From NCBI GenBank assembly GCA_031835245.1, contig JAVKOQ010000152.1:1-64000 (forward strand): a stretch of DNA of 64,000 nt. The letters are read 5' to 3'. Below, in pieces: positions 1-11,300 of this stretch. Under the pieces are notes generated by a model. That model searched no databases, was not told the origin of the DNA, and was given only the letters and a program-made list of their open reading frames with translations. Position 1 is the stretch's first letter; each line of letters starts with the position of its first letter. The DNA comes from Balamuthia mandrillaris. Lineage: Eukaryota > Discosea > Longamoebia > Balamuthiidae. The translations under genes and the position numbers were made by a program.

Positions 1-344
1 GTTTTATGTTGTGGTGTGTAAGAGAAGCAGTGTGAAGAACCGAATATAGGAGGAGAAGACGAAGACAAAGAAGAAAGAAGAAAACGAAGAAGAAGAAAGA
101 AGAAGGAGAAGAAGAACAAGAACAACACGAAGAAGAACAAGAAGAACAAGAACAAGAAGGAGAAGGAGAAGGAGAAGCAGAAGCAGAAGAAGAAGAACAA
201 GAAGAAGAAAAAGAACAAGAACAAGAACAAGAACAAGAACAAGAACAAGAACAAGAAGAAGAACAAGAAGAAGAAGAAGAAGAAGAAGAAGAAGAAGCAG
301 GGGGGGGGGGGGGGGAAGAAGAAGAAGAAGCAGAACAACAACAA

Positions 345-379
<35 letters not shown>

Positions 380-558
380 AGGAGAAGGAAAAGGAGCAGA
401 AAATGAAGAAGAAGAAAGTGATGAACAAGGAGAAAGAGAAGAGAAGAACAAGAAGAAGAAGATAATGAAGAACAAGGAAAAGGAGGAGATGCACAAGAAG
501 AAGCATAGAAGAGAAGAGAACGACAAAGACGAAGGAAAAGAGAATTACGAAGTTCTAC
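1..558. repeat. GAA/AAGAAC simple-repeat tract in a truncated intron
   Basis: Almost the whole stretch is purine-rich on the + strand: GAA runs, AAGAAC hexamers around 205-260, and an uninterrupted run of 16 G at 300-315. It begins at the splice donor of the riboflavin-transporter exon (minus strand, GT at 557-558) and runs off the left edge, so I read it as intron. On the gene's sense strand the tract is pyrimidine-rich (CTT, GTTCTT, C16). The long leucine/valine-rich reading frame it produces on the minus strand is a repeat translation and not a protein. No other gene is visible here. Confidence 0.75.
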
Positions 559-1042
559 GCGTGTACTGTTGCAGCACGACATAAAGGAACGGCAGGACGT
601 TGCCCAGCTGAATAAACACAACGAGGTAGGAGGCCGTCGCTGTGCCTTCCGGCAGCTCTTTGTTGAATATCGGCAACTTGTTTTGATGAGTGAACAAAAA
701 AAATGAGGAGGAGGAACGGAAGCGATTAGGTTTGTTTGTTGATCATACCTCCATGAAGAGGGAGTTGACGAGCAGCCACGGAGCGATGCCGACCATGAAG
801 AACAAAAAGTGCATGCACCACGAAGACCATTCGAATCGTCGTTTAGTTTGGATTCGAATCCAAGTTGTCTCCCGCTTTGCGCTCGCAAGATGAGCTTCCA
901 TCCTTGTCTGTCCTGTTCCTTCTCCTCCGCCTCTTGGCGTGGACGCTGCGATCAAAGGGGAGGCAGGAGAGAGCTCCTCCTCCTGGCTCATCTCGTTTGT
1001 TTTTTTTTTTGTTTGTTTGTGGTATTTCACGTCGTCCCACAT
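559..1042 (-). CDS. Riboflavin transporter (SLC52/RFT family), 5' part only
   Basis: Two exons can be read. The first (749-1042) ends in a hydrophobic segment, FLFFMVGIAPWLLVNSLFME. The second (559-676) reads LPIFNKELPEGTATASYLVV and continues GNVLPFLYVV. Joined across a 72-bp GT-AG intron (677-748) they give MELPIFNKELPEG, the conserved motif between the first two membrane spans of SLC52 riboflavin transporters, which carry riboflavin across the plasma membrane. The next donor is at 557-558 and the rest of the gene lies beyond the left edge. The start is uncertain: the first in-frame ATG is at 1042, with others at about 973 and 901. The N-terminal extension before the first membrane span is not typical of the family. 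The family call is good; substrate is by homology only. Confidence 0.7.
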
Positions 1043-1218
1043 GAACTCACACCCCAAAAAGAAAGGGTTCGAAGCCAGACTCTCTCTCTCTCTCCATCAA
1101 GATGGTTGCTTTCGTGTTGGATCCTCCTTTGTTGCCTTCCTGCACATTCTTTTCCTTTGTGGAGTGGGTTAACCCATCATGTGTGCTAGAAGGCACCCAA
1201 CCTTGTTTGTTCTTTCCA
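1043..1218. other. Spacer with CT tract
   Basis: Short intergenic region between two minus-strand genes. It holds a CT tract at about 1079-1094 and overlapping short ORFs with no recognisable product. I see no gene here. Confidence 0.5.
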
Positions 1219-2376
1219 TCACAGGAATGGGGAGGAGAAGGAGAGATGATGCTGAACAAGGAGCAAGAGAGGCAGCAGAGGCAAAGACGGTTGGTCCCAC
1301 AAAGGAACCAACGTGGGTGGGTGCTTTTTGTGACCATCCAATGCTAGCTTCATCATTGCACACATGAATGTCGGCTCTCTCTCTCTCTGTCTCTTCAGGC
1401 TCTCTCTCTTACCCATTGGAGCACTTCCAAAGCGACCTGCGTGGCGGCATTCGAGGCGGTCTCCTCCTTCCAAAGGCTCGTGTCTTGGAATCGGGTGGCC
1501 CATTGCAACACCCTTAGCCGGGCTTGGATAGCGTTGGCACAAGCCCGCTGGTCCCAAAGGGCAGCCATTTGCTCTGGCCCATTTCAGCACCTCCAGGTGG
1601 CCGTTCCTTGCGGCGTCGGTGCAGGTCCGTTGGTCCCAAGCACAGCCGTTCTCCTTCGCCCACCGCAACACCTCTAAATGACCATTCTTGGCGGCAACGG
1701 CGGCAGTTCCAGCATCCCAAGGGCATCCATTCGCTCTGGCCCACTGCAGCACTTCCAAATGGCCGTTCTCTGCGGCCTTCGTGCAGGTTTGTTGGTCCCA
1801 AGGACAACCTTGTTCCCTCGCCCATTGCAACGCGTCCAAGTGACCGTTTCTTGCTGCCTCTGTGCATGTTTGTTGGTCCCATGGGCATCCGTTTTCTCTC
1901 GCCCATTGCAGCACATTCAAACGGCCCTTCTCTGCAGCGAAGACGATGGTCCGCTCATCCCAAGGACACCTGTTCTCTCTTGCCCACTTCAGCACTTCCA
2001 ACTGGCCCTGTGCAGCAGCAAACGCACAAGTCCGCTCATCCCAAGGACATCCGCTCTCCCTGGCCCACTTCAGCGCTTCCAAGGTTCCATTCCAAGCGGT
2101 TGCCAGACAGGTCTCTTCCTTCCAAGGCCAACCGTTTGCTCGCGCCCAGCGCAACGTATTCAAAGAAAAGGCAGCCCACCGCAGGGAGAGCTTTTGTCGG
2201 AGGCCAGCCGGGCTGCAGGCGTACCATCGTCGGCAGGTCCTGGCCGCCACCGCAACCTCTTCTTTGGGTAGGTTCCCCAGGACAAGAGAGAGCAATTCCA
2301 CCGGCAAAAGCTCCTCCACCCAGCAGCAGAGAGTTTGGGGTCCTTCTCCATTGCAGTCCCTTCCAGCAAAAGCCAT
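1219..2376 (-). CDS. F-box protein with WARxNGCPWD repeats, frameshifted near its C terminus
   Basis: The ORF codes 385 residues. Residues about 20-50 (ELLPVELLSLVLGNLPKEEV, then ARTCRRWYA) look like an F-box, the Skp1-binding module of SCF ubiquitin ligases. After it come at least eight repeats of about 26-27 residues with the core WARxNGCPWD and GHLEVLKW, an ankyrin-like repeat abundant in amoebae, brown algae, oomycetes and giant viruses. In the eighth repeat the motif reads GCPLGP instead of GCPWDQ because of one extra A in the run at 1556-1558 (+ strand). In the neighbouring frame repeat-like sequence (CPWDQRACANA, then VLQWATRF and VLQWVRERA) continues to a TGA at 1395-1397. So the last ~105 residues of the open frame are probably not native. 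Either a young frameshift or an assembly error. Confidence 0.75.
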   Translation of the reverse strand: MAFAGRDCNGEGPQTLCCWVEELLPVELLSLVLGNLPKEEVAVAARTCRRWYACSPAGLRQKLSLRWAAFSLNTLRWARANGWPWKEETCLATAWNGTLEALKWARESGCPWDERTCAFAAAQGQLEVLKWARENRCPWDERTIVFAAEKGRLNVLQWARENGCPWDQQTCTEAARNGHLDALQWAREQGCPWDQQTCTKAAENGHLEVLQWARANGCPWDAGTAAVAAKNGHLEVLRWAKENGCAWDQRTCTDAARNGHLEVLKWARANGCPLGPAGLCQRYPSPAKGVAMGHPIPRHEPLEGGDRLECRHAGRFGSAPMGKRESLKRQREREPTFMCAMMKLALDGHKKHPPTLVPLWDQPSLPLLPLLLLVQHHLSFSSPFL

Positions 2377-2731
2377 TCTTCCAGCCTAGCAGTGGTACCT
2401 GGTTGTTTTCTTTTCTTTCTTCCGAACACTTTTCTTTTGTCTCACGTGGAAGAATGAAATTACGAAATTTTACCTGGAATATTTTTGGATTATCGACGAA
2501 TAATCGTCATTCTATCGTTATTTAGGATAATTTTGGGATATATTAGTTTTAATTATTAATTTTTTACTATTTATTATTTTATCCAGAAAATTATCCTCTT
2601 TGACGATAGAAATAATGATATTTCATCAAATTTAAGAATTTTTCTCAGCATTCATCGGAGATCGATCGCGCCCCTTCAGCAAAGAAGAAGTGAAAGAATC
2701 GTCTCTAGGGGAGCATGTGGTACGCCAAGAC
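2377..2731. promoter_or_regulatory. AT-rich divergent spacer
   Basis: This separates the divergently transcribed F-box/repeat gene and the sulfotransferase gene. About 2440-2640 is strikingly AT-rich with ATTTTxGGAT-like repeats (for example ATTATCGACGAATAATCG near 2488). It likely holds both promoters. I recognise no specific factor site. Confidence 0.4.
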
Positions 2732-4076
2732 ATGCACTCTTGGAAGCTTTGCTTCGTTGCGCTGATTCTCCTCACTGGGTTGTCTCCCTTCTTCTTGCGG
2801 CATCTGTCATCCTTCGGCCCATACGCGCCTTCCCCGTCGGCTCCTCCTCTCCTCGTACTTCGCTCCATTCCTTCCTCCGCCTCCATCCCTGCCGACTGGC
2901 AACCCGAGGCAGGGCTTATGCCTGAGAACATCATGCGTTGGTTGAACGTCACTTGGGCAAACGAAAGAGGTGACGGTCTCCCGTTCCTCGTGTTCCTTCA
3001 TATTCCTAAGACCGCCGGCTCCTCCATCAAACACATCGTCAAGGAGATCTGTGACAGGAGCGGTGAAGTGTTGGGTCATCACGAACGGTACGACTTTCTT
3101 ACCTTCTCTGCAAGAAAGCAGAGACTGTTTTGTGGCCTCAGCGCTCACTTGGGTAAGCTTTTTGCTCTGTTATTAAGCGAGATGAAACAGAAGAAACATC
3201 AGATAGAACTAAAAGCTTGTGTTTAATAAAAAAGGTTATGGAATTCATGAACAACCTGAATGGAAGCTGCCAGACAGAGAAGTGGCCTACATAACATTCC
3301 TTCGAGACCCCATCAGCAGAACCATCTCTCAATACAATTTCTCATCCAAACGACTCAACCAGTCCGACACCACGTTCGTTCTCTTGTCAATGATCTCCTT
3401 TCCTCTTCTCTCATTCTCTTCTCTCTTTCCACTCCCTTGTGTTCTCTTCAAGCTCGTTTTCAATACATCGCTAATGTCAAAGAAACAAACCTGCAGAGTA
3501 CCTTTAGACGCGTGGTTAGATAAACAGGAGCACCAGCCCTTCTCTCCATGGGCCAATCGCAATCCCGCCGTCTCTCAGCTTACTCGCTTCTGGAACAGCG
3601 AAACCGAACGCGGGGCTCTCTCCTTTCCTTCTTCTCCATCTCGCCCTTCTTCATCTGCTTCTAACAACACATCAACAACAACCACCAAAGACGATCTTCT
3701 TATAGCAAAGTATCGCCTCGTGCATGACATTCAAGTGTTGGGGCTCGTGGAACGTTATCAAGAGTCCATCCAGGTGATGGCCTTCAAGTTTGGTGCTCAA
3801 AGGATCTCTGCCTTCCGCAGCGTGCAGCAGAACAACCCCTCCACCACCAAGGCTGGATCGAAGATGAGAGTGGAGGACTTGAGCGAGGAGCAGAGAAGAA
3901 GGATCGTGGAGGAGAATCGGTTGGACGTGGAGCTGTACGAGTTTGCAGTGCGCCTGTTTGAGGCGAGGTATACAGCGATGGTGAAGGCGGTTCCTGCAAG
4001 AAGGCTAAATCCGAGCAGGGAGACATATGAACAGAAGAAGATGCAGAAATGGGTGAAACGGAGGAATAAAGGATAA
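2732..4076 (+). CDS. Type II membrane sulfotransferase (Sulfotransfer_2-like)
   Basis: Predicted Golgi carbohydrate sulfotransferase using PAPS. Two exons, 2732-3152 and 3235-4076, join in phase 1 across a GTAAG...AAAG intron and give 420 residues. The start is the first in-frame ATG, which puts a hydrophobic signal anchor (LCFVALILLTGLSPFFL) within the first 25 residues. The 5'-phosphosulfate loop is seen as FLHIPKTAGSSIK (residues ~91-103) and the 3'-phosphate motif as FLRDPISRTISQY in exon 2. Serine-rich low-complexity sequence and a hydrophobic stretch (LLSMISFPLLSFSSLF, ~3388-3435) interrupt the second half; the latter could be an unrecognised in-frame intron, although the frame stays open. 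The C terminus is basic (KKMQKWVKRRNKG). The acceptor sugar cannot be told. It ends 16 bp from the end of the convergent PARG gene. Confidence 0.82.
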
Positions 4077-4092
4077 TATTTTCTTCAAAGTG

Positions 4093-7070
4093 TCAGTCAG
4101 CAGAAGACAACGATTCTTCTTGTGGAGAGTAGGACGGAGAAGAATATTTCTCCACAAATAGATGGAATAGATTTGGTTTCTTGAAGCGGGACGCCCACGT
4201 CAGGATATCGCTATACACTTGTCCTTTATAGTTTCGGATAAGAAGAAGAAAAGAAGAAGAAGAAGAACAAGAAGAAGAAGAAGAAGAAGAACAAGAAGAA
4301 GAACAAGAGCAGGAAGAAGGAGAAGAATAACAAGAAGAATGAAGCACAAGAACTAACCAACTGTTAAACGATGTTGGGCGCTGAGACTGGCTACTTGTTC
4401 AATCTGTTCCGTCAGTGGGGCACCTTCATACTTCTCTCCAAAGGTGAAGTACAACAATTCTCTTCCTGCTTCAGACGCAGCAAGAGCCTGTTGGAAGAAC
4501 TTAAGTGATTTGTCTCCTCCAAACGCTTTTGGAGTTTGTTAATATAGTTCTTCTCATTTGTTGAAGGGAGAAGAAGGAAAAGAAAAGGCAGAAAGCAGAA
4601 AGACGATAGCATATCGCAGAACGAACCTCCACAACCCCAATTTCCAGTGGCCACCGCCTTTTCCCGGATTGTATTTCCCTCTTCTTCTTTCTTTTGGGTT
4701 TCTGGCCCTGCTTGCTGTGTCTCGGATGGCTCTTCTTTTTCCTTTTCGCTTTCTTCGTCACTCTCCTGCTTGTTCTTGTCGCTGTTCCATTGGAAGAACG
4801 CGCAGTAGGCCTTGTCCAGGTCACGAAGCACAATGTGACGGCTCCATTGGGATCCTCCAAACGCCACAATTGCATCCATCGCCACTATAGATGTTGCTAT
4901 CTGTCCATTTGAATCTCTGTTGAACAAAGAGTTGGAGAGGTGTCAGGTGGAACAGGGGAACAGAAAAGCGGAAAGAACAAACCGTGGAGTTGCATCTATA
5001 TAGTCGCCAGCATAACGCATGTTGAAACCGTAGCCAGCATAACTGCTGTAACGCTCCGCTCCATCAATGAAGATGACCTCCTCTGGATCCATCTTTGCAC
5101 AGAACAACCTATTTGTAAGGAAGAAACGATGTAGATAAGAAAAGTGAAGAACGAAGAACGAATGGAAAGAAATAAGAAAGAGAAAGAACAAAGACATACA
5201 TTGAAGCCATACACTCTGTCTTAATAGCAAATAAAATCTCTTCTTGTACACATCCCTACCCAGCAATATGAAATAAATACATCAGGCAACGTGCAATAGA
5301 GATCAAGAAGAGAGGTAACATACACCGTGAAGAACACCTCCACCGATGTACTCATTCGCAAAGTCGGCGTGCAGCTGCGCAGGTGAGTCCTCGATAGTGC
5401 CTCGCTGAAAGGCGCTGATGGAACCTTCGGGAAGGAATGGCTTTGTGCTGTCCTCCCATCTCACCGGATGGTGCAATGCTTTCCGTCTGAAAGTTACTTT
5501 TCCCTCTGGCACTATTAAACAGGAGGTTAACAACGAAGATTCAAACAAAAAAGAGAGAAAAGATTGAAAGATTGAAAGAATAGAAAAAGAAAAAGAACCA
5601 GATGGGGCTGAGATAGATAGATAGAAAGATTGGAGAGACGCTGGAATAGTGAAGTGAAGAAGAGAAGAGAACGAGAGAACTAGAAAGTGCGAAAGAAGAG
5701 AAGAAAGAACAACAGAGCAAGAAGGAGAAGATAGCAAACTCTTTTCAGCAATGCGGTCAAAGTAATGCATAAGGCAACGAGAGATTCCTCTGCCTCCCAT
5801 CCCACCAGCGAACAACAGCTTAAAGTCAAAGTCAGGAAACCTCACCCTGTCCCCCGAAGAGCTGAAGAACCACTCAGGAGCCACCCACAACGTGCCAAAG
5901 AAGCCATTCGCCATCAGACAGGCTATTTGCTCTTGACTCAACGTCAACTCTGAAACGTAATAAGAAGAAGATGATGAAGAAGAAGCACAAGAAGAAGAAT
6001 AGGAAGGAAGAAGAAGAGGCAATGAGTGTGGAGATGGAAAGAGCTCGGGCAGACGTAAGGCCAGTTTTTGGAGGAAAGGAAGAGTGTGGTGGAAGAAACG
6101 GATGTAGTTGGGGTGGTTGGGGTCATGAAACTCGCTGAAAAAGAAATGAGCAGGGACGCCGGATTGGCGAATGCCTTCCATCACTGAAAGGAAGAACAAA
6201 AAAGAAAGATCAGATGGAAAGGAAAGACAGAGACGAAAAGAAACGTCAATAAGGAAAGAAAGGAACATAAGAAAGAAGAAGAAGAAGAAGAAGAAGAATA
6301 AGAAGAAGAATAAGAAGACAAGGAAGAAGAACAAGAACAAGAACAAGATGAAGAACACGAACAAACAAGAGAGAGAGAGAGAGAGAGAGGAAGAGGAAGG
6401 AGAAGAACACAAGGAACAAGAAGAACAAGAAGAACATTAACAAGAACAGAACAAGAACAAGAACAAGAACAAGAACAAGAACAAGAACAAGAACAAGAAC
6501 AAGAACAAGAACAAGAACAAGAACAAGAACAAGAACAAGAACAAGAACAAGAACAAGAACAAGAACAAGAACAAGAACAAGAACAAGAACAAGAACAAGA
6601 ATAGAAACCACGACCAAATAACAAGAAATAAAATGAGGGTACGTACCATGAACCAAGCTGACAGGATCCGGGATGGGTGACTCAAGCAGCTGCCTCATGT
6701 TGCTCCAACTCAGTCGTTTGATCTGGGGCATCATAAACCCTTTCTTCGGGGGAGTCTGGTTCGCCGAGGCGTTCGCCTTTGGGCCTGTCTCTCGTCCCAC
6801 ATGATTGCTTTTGTTTGCCTCGCCAAGAAGGACTGCCTGTTGTTCTTCTGGTTGCTGTTCATTCTTGCTGCTGTTCGCTTCATCCTTCTCACCTGCTTCC
6901 GTTGTTGCTTCTTCTGCTGGTTGTGGTGGAGACGCCAAAGGCAGCACAACAGCTTTGGCCTCGGCTTCGGCTTCGGCTTCCGCTTCCGGGACGAAGCAAG
7001 GCAAGACCACATAGCGACGGCCTTGGAAGGCATCCATCTCCTCTTTGGTGAAGGGTAAATACTGCTCCAT
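4093..7070 (-). CDS. PARG: Poly(ADP-ribose) glycohydrolase (PARG)
   Basis: Hydrolyses poly(ADP-ribose) chains made by PARPs in DNA repair and chromatin signalling. Eight exons fit in phase: 7070-6647, 6183-5740, 5511-5324, 5255-5200, 5108-4983, 4916-4627, 4525-4358, 4223-4093, giving 608 residues. Family landmarks appear in order: LTLSQEQIACLMANGFFGT, KLLFAGG, HADFANEYIGGGVLHG followed across a splice by GCVQEEI (the GGG-X(6-8)-QEE signature with both catalytic glutamates), GAERYSSYAGYGF, IVAMDAI, DKAYCAFF, GNWGCG+AFGGD, ASEAGRELLYFTFG and LTVGQVYSD. The N terminus carries an EAEAEAEA stretch and a Gln/Glu-rich linker; exon 2 has a serine/tyrosine-rich insert and exon 6 an acidic insert (EESEKEKEEPSE). 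The long first intron (6184-6646) contains the AAGAAC hexamer array. Active-site residues are intact, so it should be functional. Confidence 0.93.
6436..6603. repeat. AAGAAC hexanucleotide array in PARG intron 1
   Basis: About 27 near-perfect tandem copies of AAGAAC on the + strand (GTTCTT on the PARG sense strand). It is flanked by GA (6368-6389) and GAAGAA runs (6270-6340) inside the same intron. All minus-strand frames stay open through it (VLVLVL, CSCSCS, FLFLFL), which is an artefact of the repeat. Confidence 0.95.
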
Positions 7071-7636
7071 TGTATTGGCGTTTGCGCAGTTTTTTTTTCT
7101 TTACAATCAACAACAGCGATACACTCGAAAGAAGCTGAACGCAAAACAGCCTTCTTGTGCGACGTTACGCGAAGCTTTTTGGTTATGCGAATGTAACCAG
7201 CTAGCCAATAGAAAATCAGAGAACAGGTGTGCTTTCTCCTCTCTCCTCTCTTTTCTCTCCTCTCTCCCCTCTCCTCTCTCCTCTCTTTGATCTCCCCTCT
7301 CCTCTCTCCTCTCCTCTCCTCTCTCCCCTCTCCCCTCTCCTCTCTCCCCCTCTCTTTCTCTCGTCGGGACAAAAAAGAGTAAAAGTCACATATTTTATTG
7401 GAAGTTAAAACAGACTCTCCCGACACACAGGAGATTCTCCTGTGTTGCTTGGGTGCTAGCCCAGCTATTATAAGTGTGAAGGGGATGGTAAGAAGAAATG
7501 GGGGTAGAGAAAAAAGAAAAGAAAATAAATAAAAAGAAAACAATTTTTCCATCAGATATAAATAAAAGGGATTGTTTTTTAATGTCATTCGACAGTCCAA
7601 AGTCGGCAAACAATTTCATCATCGTTTGGCATGTTT

Positions 7637-7680
<44 letters not shown>

Positions 7681-8306
7681 AACCAGTATCTCCGGTTGTG
7701 GCTCGTCTCTTTTCTAGTTCATGCCTTCACAAGAACCAAAATTATTGAAAGTAAAAAACCAAAGGGCACTTCACTTCACTTGAGGGAAGAGAAAGCGGAA
7801 CAATGAGTGTCACTGTGAACACGCTAACCAAATAAGTGGGCCAGAAAGGGCAATAAGGAGGGACGCATAAACCCCCTTGCCCAGGATCGCAAGGACCAGA
7901 GCCGGAGGGAGAAATAAATCTTATCGCTCCTCCCTTCTAGTCATGCTTGGCCAGCCCTATTTGTTTTTGGGCAAGGCAGAGTCACTCAGAACTTCGTAGT
8001 GAGCAGAAATAAGTGCGGCGGCGTAGGAAGTGTGCAGCGCATTGTCGTGTGGTGTGTGGTGTGTAGTGTGGTTTGAGGAAAAAAACAAAGAGGGAAAGAG
8101 AGAAGAAGACAAAAAAGAAAACTCCTTTTTAAGGTAAGGACCTAAAATCATTCCTGCAAAATTACCTTAAAAAGAAAAAAATTTGAGAAATTTGCATTCC
8201 AATCACTTGTTTATGGTAGCGGTTTTTTGATTTGCGATCGGACTGATCTGATCAATACTTCATCTCTTTGGAATGCAAATTCCAAGCATTCCAAAGAAGA
8301 AAGAGG
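7071..8306. promoter_or_regulatory. Divergent PARG/TTI1 intergenic region
   Basis: Gene-free 1.2 kb between the divergent PARG and TTI1 starts. It contains a CT-rich block at 7235-7365 (CTCTCCTCTCCCC type), a GA dinucleotide run at 7642-7679, and a GTGTGGTGTGTGG stretch near 8046-8070. A short inverted sequence pair, GGAATGCAAATTCCAAGCATTCC near 8270-8292, sits just upstream of the TTI1 ATG. No tRNA or other RNA gene is visible. The promoters of both genes should lie here. Confidence 0.5.
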
Positions 8307-11300
8307 ATGGAGAAGGAGGATGATCAGCTGCAGGTCCGACGCGTGTTCGCTCTTCTCAAGCCCATATGTTCCCAGCTGATGCTGGCGCGACAACGAGAAT
8401 CCAGGTCTGACCTTCTAGCCGCGCTATGCCAAACCTTGCAGCGCGACCTCACCACCGAGGCGGACGCCTTTGGGCTGAGCCGCTGCTTTGACTACCTGCT
8501 CTTCCCTCTGTTTGCCCTGCTGAGGGCCGCTCACGCGCCCTACCTTCTGGACCAAACCCAAAAGGCCCTCGCGTTGCGCGCCATCGAGCTCTCTCTTCTC
8601 AAGTGCGGCGCTCGCTACTGGCAAACAACATCTGCTCCAGCTCACCGGGGTTCGTTTCGCTTGCCCCAAATTTTCTCATCACAATTTGATGTATATCGTT
8701 TTTTTCTTATTCGTTTTCATCTTTTTTTCTTCTTCTAGGACAAGAGGGAGAAGAGGAAAGCAAAACAGAGACAATGGACAATGGGCGGTTGGCGGTGGAG
8801 CTGATGTTCTTCTGCGGCCAGCTGTTGGAGAGCAGCGAGACCCAAGAGGAGCTGCGACAGCAAGCCCTGCTGTGCATTCGAGCCGTAGTCGTGAGCGGCG
8901 GTCTCTCCCCTGCTCTCTCTTTCCGCTCGCCTTCTTCTTCTACAGCAGAGTTTGTGTCACAAGAGAGAGAAGGGCGCGAAAACGTCAAGGATAAAGCGGG
9001 AGGAGCGGCCGTCGTGGCATGGATGTTTTGGTTGGTGCTCGAAGAGACGAAGAAGAGCCAACGAAGGGAGTTGCAACGAACCGCTATCAACACCATTCAA
9101 GCTCTCATATCTGCTTTTGGTAGTCAGCCAACCAGCACCAGCAGTAACACAGATACGGAAGAAGCGAAAGAGAAAGAGAAGGAAGTTAATATTCGAGACC
9201 GCGTCAACGACAATGACCCGTTGATGTGTTGGATAGGTTGGCTTTTGTGTTTCCAGGATTGGTTAGTACTTTGGCGGGGAAGGTCTTTCTAGGAGACTCA
9301 AACAAGGACAGAGCGTTCGTGCTGCCGCTTTGGGCACCTGCGTTGATGCCGTTTGCATGCTTCTCGATGACTTGCTTTACTTTCATCAAGATTCTTCTTC
9401 TTCTTTACCTTCATCTGCTTCAATGGAAGAATTACGAAAATATGCTGCTTCTGTTAGGACAAATAGTATGCAAGAGGAACGAGCCCGTGAAAATGGCGAA
9501 GACAAAATACGACAAACAAAAACAAGCGAAGAACAACCATTTGTTGCTGTGAGGGACCAACGATGGCTCCAACTCACTTCTTTACGCCTTCAACTCCTCT
9601 TTGCGCGTATCTTTTCAGTTTCGAAGGAAATGGTGAGCTATCGTCAAGAGATAAAGCGTTGCCTCGCTGGATCTGCTCTGCGGTTGCTCTGTTCATGTCA
9701 TAGAACTCTCAATGCCGCTGTACCAATGTTCTTGGAAACTTTGTTGTATCTGAGCAATGATGACTTAGCTGAAGTTAGAGAAGAAGCCTCTCTTGCATTA
9801 GTGGTATTACTTTCTGCTTTATGTTCTCCTTCATTTTCGCCTCTTTTGTTTTTGAAAGGCTCGCTTCATTCATGCTCTTCCTTTGTATTTTGTGCAGAAA
9901 TACGCTTCTCTTCACAAAGACGAGTGTTTGGACCAACTCAAGAGCCATACGTTGAAGCTGCTCTCTGGTTTGCCACGGCAAATCCGTGATCCGGATGAGG
10001 CCACCAAAGTGGTCTCTCTGCGCTTGGTACTCAACCACGTAAAAGCCTTGGCCGAACACTGCCCATCCTTCCTCAAATCACCGACGTTTCTTGCTCCACT
10101 ATCTTTTGCCTTGTTCCAGGCTCTCGAGTTTGATGAGTATGACGTTCGTTCCTCTGTTCATACGCCTACGTTCTCTTTACTTTTGCCATCACTGCTGCCT
10201 CTTTCTTCATCGTCATCACCTTCTGCTTCATCCTCACATTCCTCCTCTACAACCAACAACCAACAAACGACGTTCTGCTTTTCTTATCCACGAAAAGTAT
10301 TCCGGAATTTTCGTACCGAACAACCAGAAAAAACTGCAGTAGATATTTGTGCCGTGCTCGGAAGCCATGGCGAACCTCGACACGCCCTCGACTTTTTCTT
10401 GGGCGTGCTGCAAGACATAACAAACACAAGCTCAGCATCAGCATCAGCTTCTTTTTCTTGTTCTTCTTCTTCTTCTTCTTCTTCTTCTTCTTCTTCTTCT
10501 CCTCGGCACCAATACCTCAATCAATGTATCTTTGTACTTAATCACATTATTAGTGGTATCTCTTCCAAGATCAACCAACATCCAGATCGAAAGGACAAAG
10601 GTGCAGAAGAAAACGTTCGGTATGTTTTGGACGGATATCTCTCTCATCCACTTTGGGACGTGCCGGAACAGCACCAACACCAACAACAAGCCGACCTTCT
10701 TTTGTCTCAAAGTCTTTTGTTGGAAGGAATAGGCAACTGTGCTGAGACCTTGGGTCCTTCCTTTCATCCTTACTTGCAAAAAGTGCTGCACCCTCTCTTT
10801 GAACATTTGGGGGGGACTTCTTCAAGCGGTGCTCACTCTCTATCACGCAGCGCTCATGCCACTCTGCTTCGCATTTGCGTGGCCTGCTCGTATTCCTCCA
10901 TCTCTCGTTTGATCGCCGCCAATTCAGACTATCTCATCGACAGTCTCTGCTCTCGGTTGAAGCATCTTCGAATGTATCCTCGTGCTCCGCAAGTACTTCA
11001 TGCTGTGCTTCGGTATTGCCATTATGGAGAGAAAGAAGAACAACAGAAAGAGGAAGAGCACGATGAATTGCTTTTGCCACTTTTGTTGGATGATACAATT
11101 GAAGGGCTGTTTAACGGATTGGATGACTCGGAGAACGATGTGGATATCGTGGTGACGTTGCTTGGCATCTTGAATGGCGTTCTTGGCGCGTTACGCCGTC
11201 TTCCTCCTGCACAACAGGAAGAAGATGAAGAAGAAGATCATCAAGAATGGGAAGAAGCAACAACAGATGAAGGAGATGAAAGAACACAACAAGAACCTAC

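Noticed and set aside
4-888. 294-residue minus-strand frame with leucine/valine runs
   Set aside because: It is the GAA/AAGAAC repeat read in one frame; the real transporter exons lie in other frames and are joined by splicing.
6181-7070. Long minus-strand frames with VLVLVL, CSCSCS and FLFLFL
   Set aside because: Translations of the AAGAAC hexamer array inside PARG intron 1.
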